A DNA stretch of 64,000 bases from Methylopila sp. Yamaguchi (GTDB lineage: Bacteria; Pseudomonadota; Alphaproteobacteria; Rhizobiales; Methylopilaceae): the NCBI RefSeq assembly GCF_002897035.1, contig NZ_BAUX01000012.1, positions 1 through 64,000 on the forward strand, in the 5' to 3' direction. This document shows positions 33,927 to 42,897 of this stretch, one piece after another. The position numbers and the translations under genes are program-made. Each line of letters opens with the position of its first letter. Positions within the stretch are counted from its first letter, which is position 1. The notes under the pieces were generated by a model that had not been told where the DNA came from, made no database searches, and saw only the letters and a program-made list of their open reading frames with translations.

Positions 33927-35156
33927 ATGCAGAGGTTCGAGACCGCCCATGACGCCGCCCTCGCCCTCCGGCCCGATCAGCCCGTCTACGCGTTCCGGCC
34001 GGGCGTCCTGGCGACCGACGCCAAAGCGTTTCTCAGCGCCTTCCGCGGACAGACGGCCTACGCCGTAAAGACCAACGGCGAGCCGTTCGTCCTCGACGAA
34101 CTGGTGAAGGCGGGGGTGACGGCCTTCGACGTCGCGAGCCCCGCCGAGTTCGCCGCGGCTCGCGCCGCCTCAGCCGACGCCGGCATGTTCTACATGCACC
34201 CGGTGAAGGCGCAGTCGGACATCCGGCTCGCGCTCGAGACCTACGGCATCCGCCACGTCGCCCTCGACCACGAGGACGAAATCGCGAAGATCCTTAGGAT
34301 CGTGCGCGCGCAGGACATCGCGCCGAGCGACGTCACGCTGTTCGTCAGGCTCGCGACCAAGGGGCACGCCGCCTACGAGCTCTCGAAGAAGTTCGGCGCG
34401 ACCGCCGCCCACGCCGTCGAACTGCTGCAGCGTCTCGACCGCGTGGGCTTCCGTGCGGGCCTGACGTTCCACGTCGGGAGCCAGGTCGAGGATCTCGACA
34501 CCTATGAGCGAGCGATCGGCACCGCCGCCTGGGTAAAGGGGCGCGCAGGCGTCGACATCACGGCGCTCGACATCGGCGGCGGGTTTCCCGCGCCTTACGG
34601 CCGCGACCTGAAGAAGGACGCGCGGCCGACGCCCGAGATCGGAAGCCTCGTCGCCAAGATCGAGCAGGAGATCGACGCCTGGGGGCTCGGCGACCTACCC
34701 CTGATCGCGGAGCCCGGCCGGGTCGTGGTCGCGCGCTCGCTCTCGGTGGTGGTGCGGGTGCTGCTGAAGAAGGGCCAGCGGCTCTACATCAACGACGGCG
34801 TCTGGAGTTCGCTCTCCGACAGTTGGACCGGCAAGATCACCCTGCCCGCCCGGCTGATCCCGGATCCGGCGCGCCGCCGCGCGCCGCGCTCCTCGGCGCC
34901 GAAGCTCGCCCCCTACCGGGTGATGGGCGCGACCTGCGACTCCGTCGACATCCTGTCCCGGCCGTTTTGGCTGCCCGACACGGTGGACACCGGCGACTGG
35001 ATCGAGATCGGCCACATCGGCGCCTACAGCCTCGCCCTGCGCACCCGGTTCAACGGCTTCTACCCCGACACCTTCGTGGAGGTGGCGACGCCGTATGAAG
35101 ACGAAGAGGGCCCCGAAGGCGTCGCGACGGTCGAAAGCCGGGGGGCCGTACGCTAA
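33927..35156 (+). CDS. Fold III PLP-dependent ornithine/lysine decarboxylase-like enzyme
   Basis: This 409-aa protein has the PLP-binding lysine in TAYAVKTNGEP, the beta-alpha barrel with FHVGSQVEDL and ITALDIGGGFPAPYG (PLP phosphate), EPGRVVVARSLSVVVRV, and CDSVDILSRPFWLPDT with the cysteine of the active site. It probably makes a polyamine such as putrescine or cadaverine. The ATG at 33927 is the only start preserving the barrel. The next gene is convergent, with only 3 bp between the stop codons. Confidence 0.88.
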   Translation: MQRFETAHDAALALRPDQPVYAFRPGVLATDAKAFLSAFRGQTAYAVKTNGEPFVLDELVKAGVTAFDVASPAEFAAARAASADAGMFYMHPVKAQSDIRLALETYGIRHVALDHEDEIAKILRIVRAQDIAPSDVTLFVRLATKGHAAYELSKKFGATAAHAVELLQRLDRVGFRAGLTFHVGSQVEDLDTYERAIGTAAWVKGRAGVDITALDIGGGFPAPYGRDLKKDARPTPEIGSLVAKIEQEIDAWGLGDLPLIAEPGRVVVARSLSVVVRVLLKKGQRLYINDGVWSSLSDSWTGKITLPARLIPDPARRRAPRSSAPKLAPYRVMGATCDSVDILSRPFWLPDTVDTGDWIEIGHIGAYSLALRTRFNGFYPDTFVEVATPYEDEEGPEGVATVESRGAVR

Positions 35157-35159
35157 GCG

Positions 35160-36221
35160 TCAGCGCTCGCCGCGGAACACGATCGGGAACTTGCCGGGCT
35201 CGCCGACGCCGTCGCACTCCTCCTTCGACCGATACTCGACCATGCGGAATGCGGCGCCGCCCCACTCCCAGGATCCAACCTGACCGCAATCGCCTTGGGC
35301 GCGCCCGCGATCGAAGGCGGTGAGCTCTTTCTTCGCCGGGTCGTAGGCGACATTCGACAACACATCGACGCCAGTCCAGCCGACCGATTCCAGGAAGGCT
35401 GCGAACAGCAGCGGCTCGAAGCGCCCCGCCGCGCGCGACGGATCCTCGAGGAAGAGGGCGAAGTCGACATTGGTCGCGCCCGAGGCGCAGACCATCGCCC
35501 AAAGGGTGAGGCCGCCGCCGAGATCGGCCGCGAAGGACTCCTCGGCCAGGAACGAGGCGTCGGTTTCGTTGCGGTCCCAGACCGGGCAGTCGCGATCCAC
35601 CATGATCTGGCGGAGAGCCGGCGGCGCATGTTCGCGGCTCACGTCGCGGACCTGCCCGGAACGCACCGCGGGGGTGTCGCCCCCCACGAGCGCGACCAAC
35701 GCGTCCGGACGGTCGACACGGCCTTGGGCGCGATCGACCTCGGCGAGCGCGGAGGCGAACCCCGGCAAAGCGAAGTCCGCCGAGAGATCGCGGCGGTCCT
35801 CCGCGACGATCTCCGCCGTCAGCACCTTGCCGCGGCGGAGGAAGGGCAGGAGCTTGCGGGTGGCCGCGTCGGAAAAGCGGAGTTCGACGCCGCCGGCAGC
35901 CCCCGGGGCGCTTGCGAGATCAGCGCCGGAGGCGAAGCGGATCGGCGGGCCGCCGTCGACCGCGAGCGCCACGCGCGGCCGATTGAGGGCGCCTTCGACG
36001 TCGACCGCCAGCACGAGCCGAGGCGCGGTTTCTGGGGCGCCGGCCCGCTGGGCGACAAGCCGAGCCGCGTTCGCGGTCGTCTTCACCGCCGCCGTCTCCA
36101 TGCGGCAGTCGACGACTTTCACGCCCGTCCCACAGGAGACCCCCCAACCCTCGAATTGCGCGGCGTTCGCCGCGGCGCATGCGGCGGCGATGAGAGCGAG
36201 GCTTGCGAGCAAACGGCGCAT
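35160..36221 (-). CDS. DUF1176 secreted protein
   Basis: This 353-aa protein has a signal peptide (MRRLLASLALIAAACAAANAAQ). The N-terminal part has GVSCGTGVKVVDCRM; the C-terminal part has DRDCPVWDR, MVCASGATN, AKKELTAFDRGRAQGDCGQVGSWEWGGAAFRMVEYRSKEECDGV, typical of DUF1176. Conserved cysteines suggest disulphides; function unknown. It converges on the decarboxylase gene. Confidence 0.82.
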   Translation of the reverse strand: MRRLLASLALIAAACAAANAAQFEGWGVSCGTGVKVVDCRMETAAVKTTANAARLVAQRAGAPETAPRLVLAVDVEGALNRPRVALAVDGGPPIRFASGADLASAPGAAGGVELRFSDAATRKLLPFLRRGKVLTAEIVAEDRRDLSADFALPGFASALAEVDRAQGRVDRPDALVALVGGDTPAVRSGQVRDVSREHAPPALRQIMVDRDCPVWDRNETDASFLAEESFAADLGGGLTLWAMVCASGATNVDFALFLEDPSRAAGRFEPLLFAAFLESVGWTGVDVLSNVAYDPAKKELTAFDRGRAQGDCGQVGSWEWGGAAFRMVEYRSKEECDGVGEPGKFPIVFRGER

Positions 36222-36447
36222 GGCGGGTCGCGACCTCGAATGCAGCGGACGGCGCGCGACCCTAATCCCGAATCGCGCCGAGACAAATCAGCCGGACGCA
36301 CAGGCCCTCGACCAGAACGTCACGCAGACGTGAGGCGCCACGCCCTCGCCCGCGAAACTTTCCCCGGGACCGTCGAGTTATCTCCGGTGGGAGAGGCGCA
36401 GAACCTGGCGCGCACGCGCGCCCCTTAAAAATCAGGAGCTTCAAAAG

Positions 36448-36972
36448 ATGCGAAAGACGCTCGCAATAGCGATCGCCGCAACGATTGGCCTCACGGGTGT
36501 CGTCAGCGCCGAAGCCGCTCCGCTTCGCGCGCCGGAGCCGCGGGCGACGCTGGATCAGGTGCGCGCCCAAGCGCTGACCGACATGCAGACCGGAAACATC
36601 CAGACCGTGGATCGACGCCGTTGGCGCGGCGGGCGCGGCTGGGGCGGAGGTCGCCATTATGGCGGCCGCCGGCATTTCTCCAGCCGGCGGTATTATGGCG
36701 GACGGAGGTACTACGGCGGACGCCGGTATTATGGCGGGCGCGGGTACTACGGACGGCGCTATTACGGGCGGCGGTACTATCGCGACCGGGACTACGGCGG
36801 CTATGCGGCGGCCGGCATCGCGGGTCTCGCGGCCGGCGCTCTGATCGCAGGAGCGGCGAACGGCCGCAGCTATTCGCGCGGCGACAGCTACTGCGCACAG
36901 CGGTTCCGCTCGTACAATCCGCGGACCGGCACCTATACGGGCTACGACGGACGTCAGCACCCCTGCCCGTAA
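36448..36972 (+). CDS. BA14K-family secreted protein with Gly-Arg-Tyr repeats
   Basis: This 174-aa protein has a signal peptide (MRKTLAIAIAATIGLTGVVSAEA). Residues 55-120 are built from repeats of RRYYGG. A short hydrophobic stretch AAAGIAGLAAGALIAGAANG follows, and then the BA14K core YCAQRFRSYNPRTGTYTGYDGRQHPC. BA14K proteins are Rhizobiales envelope or lectin-like proteins. AGGAG lies 11 bp before the ATG. A strong terminator follows. Confidence 0.85.
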   Translation: MRKTLAIAIAATIGLTGVVSAEAAPLRAPEPRATLDQVRAQALTDMQTGNIQTVDRRRWRGGRGWGGGRHYGGRRHFSSRRYYGGRRYYGGRRYYGGRGYYGRRYYGRRYYRDRDYGGYAAAGIAGLAAGALIAGAANGRSYSRGDSYCAQRFRSYNPRTGTYTGYDGRQHPCP

Positions 36973-37015
36973 GGACCTGCGACGACGGCGCGACCAGCGC
37001 CGAGCGTTCCTCCGA

Positions 37016-37048
37016 AGCCCCGGCGCGCGCCCCGCGCCGGGGCTTTTT
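37016..37048 (+). terminator. Intrinsic terminator after the BA14K gene
   Basis: Stem GCCCCGGCGCG / CGCGCCGGGGC with a short loop, followed by TTTTT, 44 bp past the stop codon. Confidence 0.88.
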
Positions 37049-37124
37049 CATGACCGCCGTCGAGGAACCGTCGTTCAGGTCGGGCGTTTCCCCTCGTGAA
37101 CGAAGACAGAACGAGGACACGCTC

Positions 37125-37433
37125 ATGGCCGAAAGTCGCCCGCAGGCTCGCGTCGACGCCCGCCGCGCCGCAGACCCCGATGCGCCTACGCCCGGCGCCC
37201 CGGCTCACGACATCCATCCCAATCCGAAGACCGCGCCCGATCCTGAAAGCAACACGGAGAAGGACCCGAGCGATTGGGTGTCAGGCGACGAGCCGATGAC
37301 CGGGGCCCAGGCCTCCTATCTCAAAACGCTTTCGGAGGAGACCGGGGCGGAGGCCTACAAGCCGGACCTCACCAAGGCTGAAGCCTCGATGGCGATCGAC
37401 GAGCTCAAGGACGCCCGCAACCGAAAACGCTGA
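37125..37433 (+). CDS. DUF3072 protein
   Basis: This 102-aa protein is charged and disordered in the first half (Pro/Asp/Asn/Glu-rich), with the C-terminal EPMTGAQASYLKTLSEETGAEAYKPDLTKAEASMAIDELKD matching DUF3072. It is a small cytoplasmic protein of unknown role, often seen beside stress genes. The ATG at 37125 has no upstream in-frame ATG with a good site. It is likely a separate unit, 80 bp after the terminator. Confidence 0.82.
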   Translation: MAESRPQARVDARRAADPDAPTPGAPAHDIHPNPKTAPDPESNTEKDPSDWVSGDEPMTGAQASYLKTLSEETGAEAYKPDLTKAEASMAIDELKDARNRKR

Positions 37434-37442
37434 TCGGACCGC

Positions 37443-37805
37443 TCAGTACAGACGGCCGCCGTTCGGAACGGCGGTCGTCGGCGACAGCAGCACGACCTCG
37501 CCGTCGGCGTCCGGCACGCCGAGGGTCAGAACTTCGGACATAAACTTGCCAATCTGCCGCGGCGGGAAGTTCACCACCGCAACGACTTGGCGACCGATCA
37601 GATCCTCAGGCGCATAGTGCCGTGTGATCTGCGCCGACGATCTCTTCAGGCCGATATCCGAGCCGAAATCGATCTTGAGTTTGATCGCGGGCTTTCGCGC
37701 CTCGGGATAGGGCTCGGCTTCGACGACCACGCCGACGCGGACGTCGAGCTTCAGGAAGTCGTCGAAGGTAATGATGGGGGCAGCGGCCTGATCCGTCCCG
37801 CTCAC
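37443..37805 (-). CDS. csaA: CsaA-like tRNA-binding protein
   Basis: This 120-aa protein has an OB-fold tRNA-binding domain: FDDFLKLDVRVGVVVEAEPYPEARKPAIKLKIDFGSDIGLKRSSAQITRHYAPEDLIGRQVVAVVNFPPRQIGKFMSEVLTLG. This matches CsaA and the C-terminal domain of MetRS. It probably acts in translation or as an export chaperone. It overlaps the TetR gene's stop (ATGA) and is co-transcribed with it. Confidence 0.9.
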   Translation of the reverse strand: MSGTDQAAAPIITFDDFLKLDVRVGVVVEAEPYPEARKPAIKLKIDFGSDIGLKRSSAQITRHYAPEDLIGRQVVAVVNFPPRQIGKFMSEVLTLGVPDADGEVVLLSPTTAVPNGGRLY

Positions 37806-38521
37806 GCGGCGCTCGCCACGTCGTCGGCCTCGTCCTTGCGGCTACGGTGGCCGAAGGCGCGGTCGCAGACCTCGCGGAAGGGTGCGGTCAGGCGGAGCGC
37901 GTCGTCGGCGCGGCGGGCCCAGCGTTCAGCCTTCCGGAGCTCCTCGTCGAGGGCCTTCATGGTTCGGGCAAGGCCCTGGTCGGCGTCGTTGAGGAAAGTC
38001 TCGAACACGCGCGCGTGGACGAGCACCAGCGCCTGAGCGCGCGCCGCTCCCAGAGGACCGGACTCCTGCACTCCGGCCGCGGCCAGCATCCACTGCATCG
38101 ATGAGACCGCGACCTTGTTCATCTCCGCGGCGCCCAGCGGATCGCGCATCACGCCGCGGCGTGCGGCGCGCAAACCCTCTCGGTAGGGCGCTAGGGCCTC
38201 GAAACGCCGCATCAGCACGTCGAAGAGACGCTCGCGCGCCGGCTCGTCCGCCATGTCCTTGACGTCGTGATCGAGCACGTCGAGATCGATCCTGCGGACG
38301 AAGCCGGCGAGCACCGCGCCCTTCGAAGGGAACAGGCCACGCAGTTCCGCCAGCCCGACCCCGGCTCGGTCGGCAAGATCGTGCAGACCGATCTCGCTCC
38401 AGGGCTTCTCGGCCAGCAGTGAAAACAGGGCGTCGATCACCTTGTCGCGCGGATCGGGTCCGGGCGCGGCCTTTGACGGCTTCGCCGCCGAAGCGTCGCT
38501 CGACGATGGATTGCGGGCCAT
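37802..38521 (-). CDS. TetR/AcrR-family transcriptional regulator
   Basis: This 239-aa protein has an N-terminal disordered stretch and a TetR helix-turn-helix (KVIDALFSLLAEKPWSEIGLHDLADRAGVGLAELRGLFPSKGAVLAGFVRRID). The C-terminal ligand domain is helical. Target and ligand unknown; the CsaA-like gene follows and might be one target. ATG 38521 chosen as the in-frame start just before the disordered region; longer upstream reading is a shadow. Confidence 0.85.
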   Translation of the reverse strand: MARNPSSSDASAAKPSKAAPGPDPRDKVIDALFSLLAEKPWSEIGLHDLADRAGVGLAELRGLFPSKGAVLAGFVRRIDLDVLDHDVKDMADEPARERLFDVLMRRFEALAPYREGLRAARRGVMRDPLGAAEMNKVAVSSMQWMLAAAGVQESGPLGAARAQALVLVHARVFETFLNDADQGLARTMKALDEELRKAERWARRADDALRLTAPFREVCDRAFGHRSRKDEADDVASAA

Positions 38522-38607
38522 GGCGCGTCTCCTCGCGTGTCTGGGGTGATCGCTCGTCACGCGATTATGGGCACAGAGCGGGTCCGTTCCAAGGCGGCCC
38601 GGGCTGC

Positions 38608-39447
38608 TCAGCCCGCAAGTTCGCGGGAACGCGCTGTCGCCGCCGCCACCGCCCGCTCCAGAAGCGGGTCGAGGCCGTCGGCCGCCATCAGGACGCCGAG
38701 CGCCGCGGCCGTCGTCCCGTTTGGCGAGGTCACGTTCTTGCGCAGCGTTTCCGGGGTATCGGCCGAGCGGTGAAGCAATTCGCCCGCGCCCTCGACGGTG
38801 GCGCGCGCCAGTTTGGCGGCGAGCTCGGGCGGCAATCCCGCCGCGACGCCGGCGCGGGCGAGCGATTCCGCCATCAGGAACACATAGGCCGGTCCCGACC
38901 CGGAGACGCCGGTGACGGCGTCGATCAGCGCCTCGTCGTCGACCCACACGACATCGCCGCACGCCTGCAGCAAGCGGTCCGCAAGAGCCCGTTGCGCCAG
39001 GCTGACGCCCTCGCCTGCGACGCAGACCGTGATGCCGCGGCCGACGGAGGCCGGCGTGTTCGGCATGGTTCGCACCACGGCGGCGTTGGCGGGAAGCCCG
39101 GCCCGCAGCGTCTTGAGCGTCGTTCCCGCGAGGATCGACACGACCACCGTATCCGGGCCTACGAAATCCGCCACGCTCGGAAGCGCAGCCCCCGCCATCT
39201 GCGGCTTGACCGCGAAGAGGATCGCCGCCGGCGGCGGCAGGCTGCCGGGTTCGGGCGCGAGGATGACGCCCTGCGCGGCGAGGCGTTCAGCGGCGGCGGT
39301 CGGAAGTCCCGGGTCGACGACGGCGACCAGCGCCGGATCGAGACCGCCCGCCAGCCAGCCGTCCAGGAGGGCGCCGCCCATCTTGCCGGCGCCGACGAGA
39401 AGAATCGGGCCGCCCGGAGAGAGCGGCCCGATGGAATGCCCGGTCAT
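38608..39447 (-). CDS. proC: Pyrroline-5-carboxylate reductase ProC
   Basis: This 279-aa protein has an N-terminal Rossmann motif (ILLVGAGKMGGALLDGWL), AVKPQMAG, the conserved VRTMPNTPASVGRG, and the C-terminal SGSGPAYVFLMAESLARAGVAAGL and KNVTSPNGTTAAAL. It catalyses the last step of proline synthesis with NAD(P)H. It follows the YbjN gene by 16 bp, a common alphaproteobacterial neighbour. Confidence 0.96.
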   Translation of the reverse strand: MTGHSIGPLSPGGPILLVGAGKMGGALLDGWLAGGLDPALVAVVDPGLPTAAAERLAAQGVILAPEPGSLPPPAAILFAVKPQMAGAALPSVADFVGPDTVVVSILAGTTLKTLRAGLPANAAVVRTMPNTPASVGRGITVCVAGEGVSLAQRALADRLLQACGDVVWVDDEALIDAVTGVSGSGPAYVFLMAESLARAGVAAGLPPELAAKLARATVEGAGELLHRSADTPETLRKNVTSPNGTTAAALGVLMAADGLDPLLERAVAAATARSRELAG

Positions 39448-39463
39448 GAAAGGCTCAACGCCG

Positions 39464-39964
39464 TCACGCCTCCCCCGCCGTCTCGAAGGCCACCACCTGC
39501 ATGGCCTCCTCGGCGCTCTTGCCCGCCCAGACCACGAACTGGAACGCCTGATAGTGACGTTCGCAGGCTTCGAGGGCCCCTTGCAGCAGGGCTTCGCATT
39601 GGGGGGCGCTCGCCTCCGCCCCGCCGGTCAGCAGGAGCGAGTGCCGGTAGACCACCACGCCCTCCTTGCTCCACAGATCGAAGTGGCCCAGCCACATCTG
39701 CTCGTTGACGAGCGTCAGCAGCTGGAGAATTTCCACCTTGCGGCGGTCAGGAACCTTGAGGTCAAAGGCGCAGGCGAGGTGAAGGGACTCCAGATCGTCC
39801 ATCCACGTGAGAGACACGTGGTAATCGGACCAGGATCCATCGACGGAAATCGTAATCTCGTCGTCGTCGGACCGGTCGAAAGACCAGTCGTTCAACGTCG
39901 CGATGCGTTCGATCATGTCGACAGGGTGGCCGTGACGCTCGGCGTCCACGTCGATGAGAGCCAT
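39464..39964 (-). CDS. YbjN-domain protein
   Basis: This 166-aa protein has IERIATLNDWSFDRSDDDEITISVDGSWSDYHVSLTWMDDLESLHLACAFDLKVPDRRKVEILQLLTLVNEQMWLGHFDLW, the YbjN domain. Such proteins are linked to chaperone-like and stress roles. GGGGAGGAG precedes ATG 39964. In Rhizobiales it commonly sits beside proC, as here. Confidence 0.9.
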   Translation of the reverse strand: MALIDVDAERHGHPVDMIERIATLNDWSFDRSDDDEITISVDGSWSDYHVSLTWMDDLESLHLACAFDLKVPDRRKVEILQLLTLVNEQMWLGHFDLWSKEGVVVYRHSLLLTGGAEASAPQCEALLQGALEACERHYQAFQFVVWAGKSAEEAMQVVAFETAGEA

Positions 39965-40163
39965 GAGCTCCTCCCCAGGTGAAGGCCCTGCTCGAGGGCG
40001 TGGGAACGACGTCGCGCGTGACCTGCGGACCAAGGGCGGCCCGCCGACCGAGGCTCCGGATCGCGTGGCGTAACGCCAGCGATTCGAGCCCCCTCAGACA
40101 GTATATGGCGCCCGTTTCGGCGCTGCACACATGCTGTCGTACTTGGATGAACGGATCCGCCCG

Positions 40164-40466
40164 TCAGATCGCGACTGTGTCTTCCGGACCGCTGCCGCCC
40201 TGCGGCGTCGAGGTCGCGCCGGCGAGCTTCGCTTCCAGCGCCTCCAGCCGCGCGGAAAGCGCCTCGTTCTCCTCGCGCGCCTTTACGGCCATCGCGCGCA
40301 CGGCCTCGAACTCGTCGCGGCGGACGAGGTCGAGATCCGCGAGGATCTTGCTGGCCTGAGCCCGCACGACCGTCTCGACCTCCCGCTTCACCCCGGAAGC
40401 GGCGCCGGCGGCGTCGGTCATCAGGCGTCCGATCTCGTCGAACACGCGGCCGCGGGTCTCGGTCAT
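40164..40466 (-). CDS. ubiK: UbiK-family ubiquinone biosynthesis accessory factor
   Basis: This 100-aa protein has a helical N-terminal domain (FDEIGRLMTDAAGAASGVKREVETVVRAQASKILADLDLVRRDEFEAVRAMAVKAREENEALSARLEALEAKL), matching the UbiK/BMFP family. In Escherichia coli UbiK binds UbiJ and lipid in the Ubi complex. It is mostly coiled coil. ATG 40466 selected. Confidence 0.85.
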   Translation of the reverse strand: MTETRGRVFDEIGRLMTDAAGAASGVKREVETVVRAQASKILADLDLVRRDEFEAVRAMAVKAREENEALSARLEALEAKLAGATSTPQGGSGPEDTVAI

Positions 40467-40539
40467 GGAGTGAGGCCTTTCACAGGGAAAACGCTCGTCA
40501 CACATGGCCCGTCGCCGCCCTCCCCGCAAGATCGGCGGT

Positions 40540-41517
40540 TCACGAGGCTTGCGGCTTCCGCGCCACGAGGAAGGCGTCGACGTCCGGAGCGCCCTTCGGA
40601 ACCGGCTTGAAGCGCACGGCCAAGAGCGCCAGCGCGTAGGCGAGGACGAGGCTGACGTGCCAGGACCACCGGTGGCCGACATAGCGGGCGTTTGGCGGGG
40701 GCGTCGTCCGGCGGGCGAGCAGACGCCACAGCCAAAGAATGACGCCCTGATGGGGCGAGACCGGCAGCGTCTCGAGAGCGACGACCTCAAGGCCCAGTTC
40801 CGTAGCAAGCGCGCGGAACGCGCCCGCGTTCCACCACGTCACGTGATGCGGCGGGAGATTGAGCGGAAAATTCGGAATGTCCGTCAGCGGCGACGGGTGC
40901 AGCGGCGCCGCGAGGATCAGCAGGCCGCCGGGCTTCAGCAGCTTCGCCATCAGCCTGGCGTGACCGAGCGGATCGGACACGTGCTCAATCACGTGGAACG
41001 CCGTCGCGACGTCATAGGCGGAGGGGTTTGTCTCCGCATGATGCTCCAGCGTCTCGCGGATCACCGCCTCGTCGGCGCCAGGGCCGGCGTAGGGGTCGAG
41101 CCCGACGAACCGGGCGTGCGGCAGGTGGCGCCGGAACAAGCCGGGGCCGCAGCCGATGTCGATCACCGTGGCGCCTTTGGGCACGGAACGGGCGGCGCGA
41201 CGGAAATCGACGCGGCGGTCGACCTCCTCCGTCAGCCCCTTCTGGATGTCCCACTTGGCGTAGAACCGGGCGTAGAAGGCCGCGTCTCCGACGATCGGCG
41301 GATCGAAGAACATGAGGCCCGACGGACTTTCGTACAGCGTCAGCCGCTTCACGCCCTCGAACAGGCGCGCCACGTCGACGCCCTGCCCGAACCGCCAGAA
41401 GTGCCGCAGGAACGCCGTCGAGACGCTCTGGACCGCGCGGGCGGGCTTGCCGGTGATGGGGCAGGTCGGCCCGACGGCCTCGGACGTGTCGGCGGATGGC
41501 ATCATGATGTGCGCCAC
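40540..41517 (-). CDS. Class I SAM-dependent methyltransferase with C-terminal membrane segment
   Basis: This 325-aa protein has a Rossmann fold with motif I ATVIDIGCGPGLFRRHLP, ARFVGLDPYAG, and YDVATAFHVIEHVSDPLGHARLMAKLLKPGGLLIL. Near the C-terminus a hydrophobic stretch (WSWHVSLVLAYALALLAVRF) could anchor it to the membrane. The N-terminal CPITGKPA resembles the short Cys-containing regions of sugar-modifying methyltransferases. Start ATG 41517 or 41505 (MMPSADTS). Substrate unknown. Confidence 0.8.
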   Translation of the reverse strand: MAHIMMPSADTSEAVGPTCPITGKPARAVQSVSTAFLRHFWRFGQGVDVARLFEGVKRLTLYESPSGLMFFDPPIVGDAAFYARFYAKWDIQKGLTEEVDRRVDFRRAARSVPKGATVIDIGCGPGLFRRHLPHARFVGLDPYAGPGADEAVIRETLEHHAETNPSAYDVATAFHVIEHVSDPLGHARLMAKLLKPGGLLILAAPLHPSPLTDIPNFPLNLPPHHVTWWNAGAFRALATELGLEVVALETLPVSPHQGVILWLWRLLARRTTPPPNARYVGHRWSWHVSLVLAYALALLAVRFKPVPKGAPDVDAFLVARKPQAS

Positions 41518-41609
41518 CGACGGGCGCCCTTACGCAACTGCGGGAGGACCTGTATCGCCCGCGCGGCGGTCGACGTCCACGGAAAGCCTGGGAGAGTGGC
41601 GCTCCGAGT

Positions 41610-42788
41610 TCAGGTTTGGCACGCCGCCACGACCGCAGGCCGAAGGCGATCGAGCCGCAGGCTGAAGGCCGCGACGGCGAGCCCTGCGAAGGTGATCGCG
41701 GCGGCCACGAGAGGCACCGACCAGAGGCCCGGCCCGTAGTCGATGGTCGCGCCGCCGGCCCAGGCGCCGATGGCGTTGCCGAGGTTGAAGGCCGCGATGT
41801 TGAGGCTGGAGGCGAGGTTGCGGCCGTCCGCGCCGGCCTTTTCCATCACCCGCATCTGCAGCGGGGCGACGGTGGCGAAGCTCGCCGCGCCAAGCAGGCC
41901 CAGGATCGCGACCATCGCGATCTTGTCGTAGGCGGCGACGGTCGTCAGCGCGAGCGTAAGGCTGAGCGCGCCCAGGGTGCCCACCAGCGCCAGCCCGACG
42001 TTGCGGTCCGCGAAGCGGCCGCCGGCGAGATTGCCGACCGCGAGGCCCGCGCCGAACACCAGCAGGATCGGGGAGACGGCGGCCTCCGAGAAGCCGGTCA
42101 GCTCGGTCAGCAGCGGCTGCACATAGGTGAAGGCGGCGAACACGCCCGCGAAGCCGAGCACCGTCATGAGGAAGCCAAGCTGCAGCTGCGGGTTCTTCAG
42201 GCTCGAGAGCTCGCGCTTCAGCGGCGGGGCGGGCTCGGAGGCGACGTCGCGGGGCACCGCGAGCGCAATGATCGCGAAGGCGACGACGCCGATCACGGCG
42301 ACCGCCCAGAACGTCGAGCGCCAGCCGAACGCGAGGCCGAGCCAGGCGCCGGCGGGCACGCCCAGCAGGGTCGCGGCCGTGAGGCCGGTGAACATCACAG
42401 CGATCGCCGAGGCCTTGCGCTCCTGCGGCACCAGTCCGGTGGCGACCACCGAGCCGACGCCGAAGAAGGTGCCGTGGGCGAGCGAGGTGATCACGCGCGC
42501 CGCCATGAGCCAGCCGTAGTCCGGGGCGAGCGCGCAGGCGAGATTGCCCAGGACAAACACGCCCATCAGCGCGAGCAGCACGGTCTTCCGCGGCAGCTGA
42601 CGGCTCGCGATCGTGAGGACGGGGGCGCCGACGAACACCCCGAGCGCGTAGCCCGAGATCAGCAGTCCGGCGGCGGGAATCGAGACGCCGAGGTCCCCGG
42701 AGACCTGCATCAGCAGGCCCATGATGACGAACTCGGTGGTGCCGATGCCGAAGGCGCCGGCGGCGAGCGCATAGACCGCGAGGGGCAT
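41610..42788 (-). CDS. MFS drug/sugar exporter, DHA1 type
   Basis: This 392-aa protein has 12 predicted membrane segments. Family motifs include GTTEFVIMG at the start and MAARVITSLAHGTFFGVGSVVA. It resembles AraJ/YdhP-type exporters. ATG 42788 chosen by the conserved MPLAVYALAAGAFGIGTTEF start. It is divergent from the LysR gene at 42898 and probably its target. Confidence 0.88.
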   Translation of the reverse strand: MPLAVYALAAGAFGIGTTEFVIMGLLMQVSGDLGVSIPAAGLLISGYALGVFVGAPVLTIASRQLPRKTVLLALMGVFVLGNLACALAPDYGWLMAARVITSLAHGTFFGVGSVVATGLVPQERKASAIAVMFTGLTAATLLGVPAGAWLGLAFGWRSTFWAVAVIGVVAFAIIALAVPRDVASEPAPPLKRELSSLKNPQLQLGFLMTVLGFAGVFAAFTYVQPLLTELTGFSEAAVSPILLVFGAGLAVGNLAGGRFADRNVGLALVGTLGALSLTLALTTVAAYDKIAMVAILGLLGAASFATVAPLQMRVMEKAGADGRNLASSLNIAAFNLGNAIGAWAGGATIDYGPGLWSVPLVAAAITFAGLAVAAFSLRLDRLRPAVVAACQT

Positions 42789-42861
42789 GGAGTCGCTCCA
42801 GAACGCATGGATTGGAATGATTGGAGCCAAGCTAGCCGCAAGGCAGGCCACAGATTAGTCT

Positions 42862-42884
42862 TCACAAGATCCAACAACTTGTGA
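42862..42884. promoter_or_regulatory. LysR-type inverted repeat between the MFS and LysR genes
   Basis: TCACAAG-N9-CTTGTGA is a 7-bp perfect dyad with internal T-N11-A style geometry, 14 bp upstream of the LysR ATG. It is the likely binding site for the adjacent LysR protein. Confidence 0.6.
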
Positions 42885-42897
42885 CCTAAAGGCACGA

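Noticed and set aside
40060-40110. Possible tRNA-like stretch with GATTCGAGC
   Set aside because: No complete cloverleaf or anticodon stem could be drawn in either orientation.
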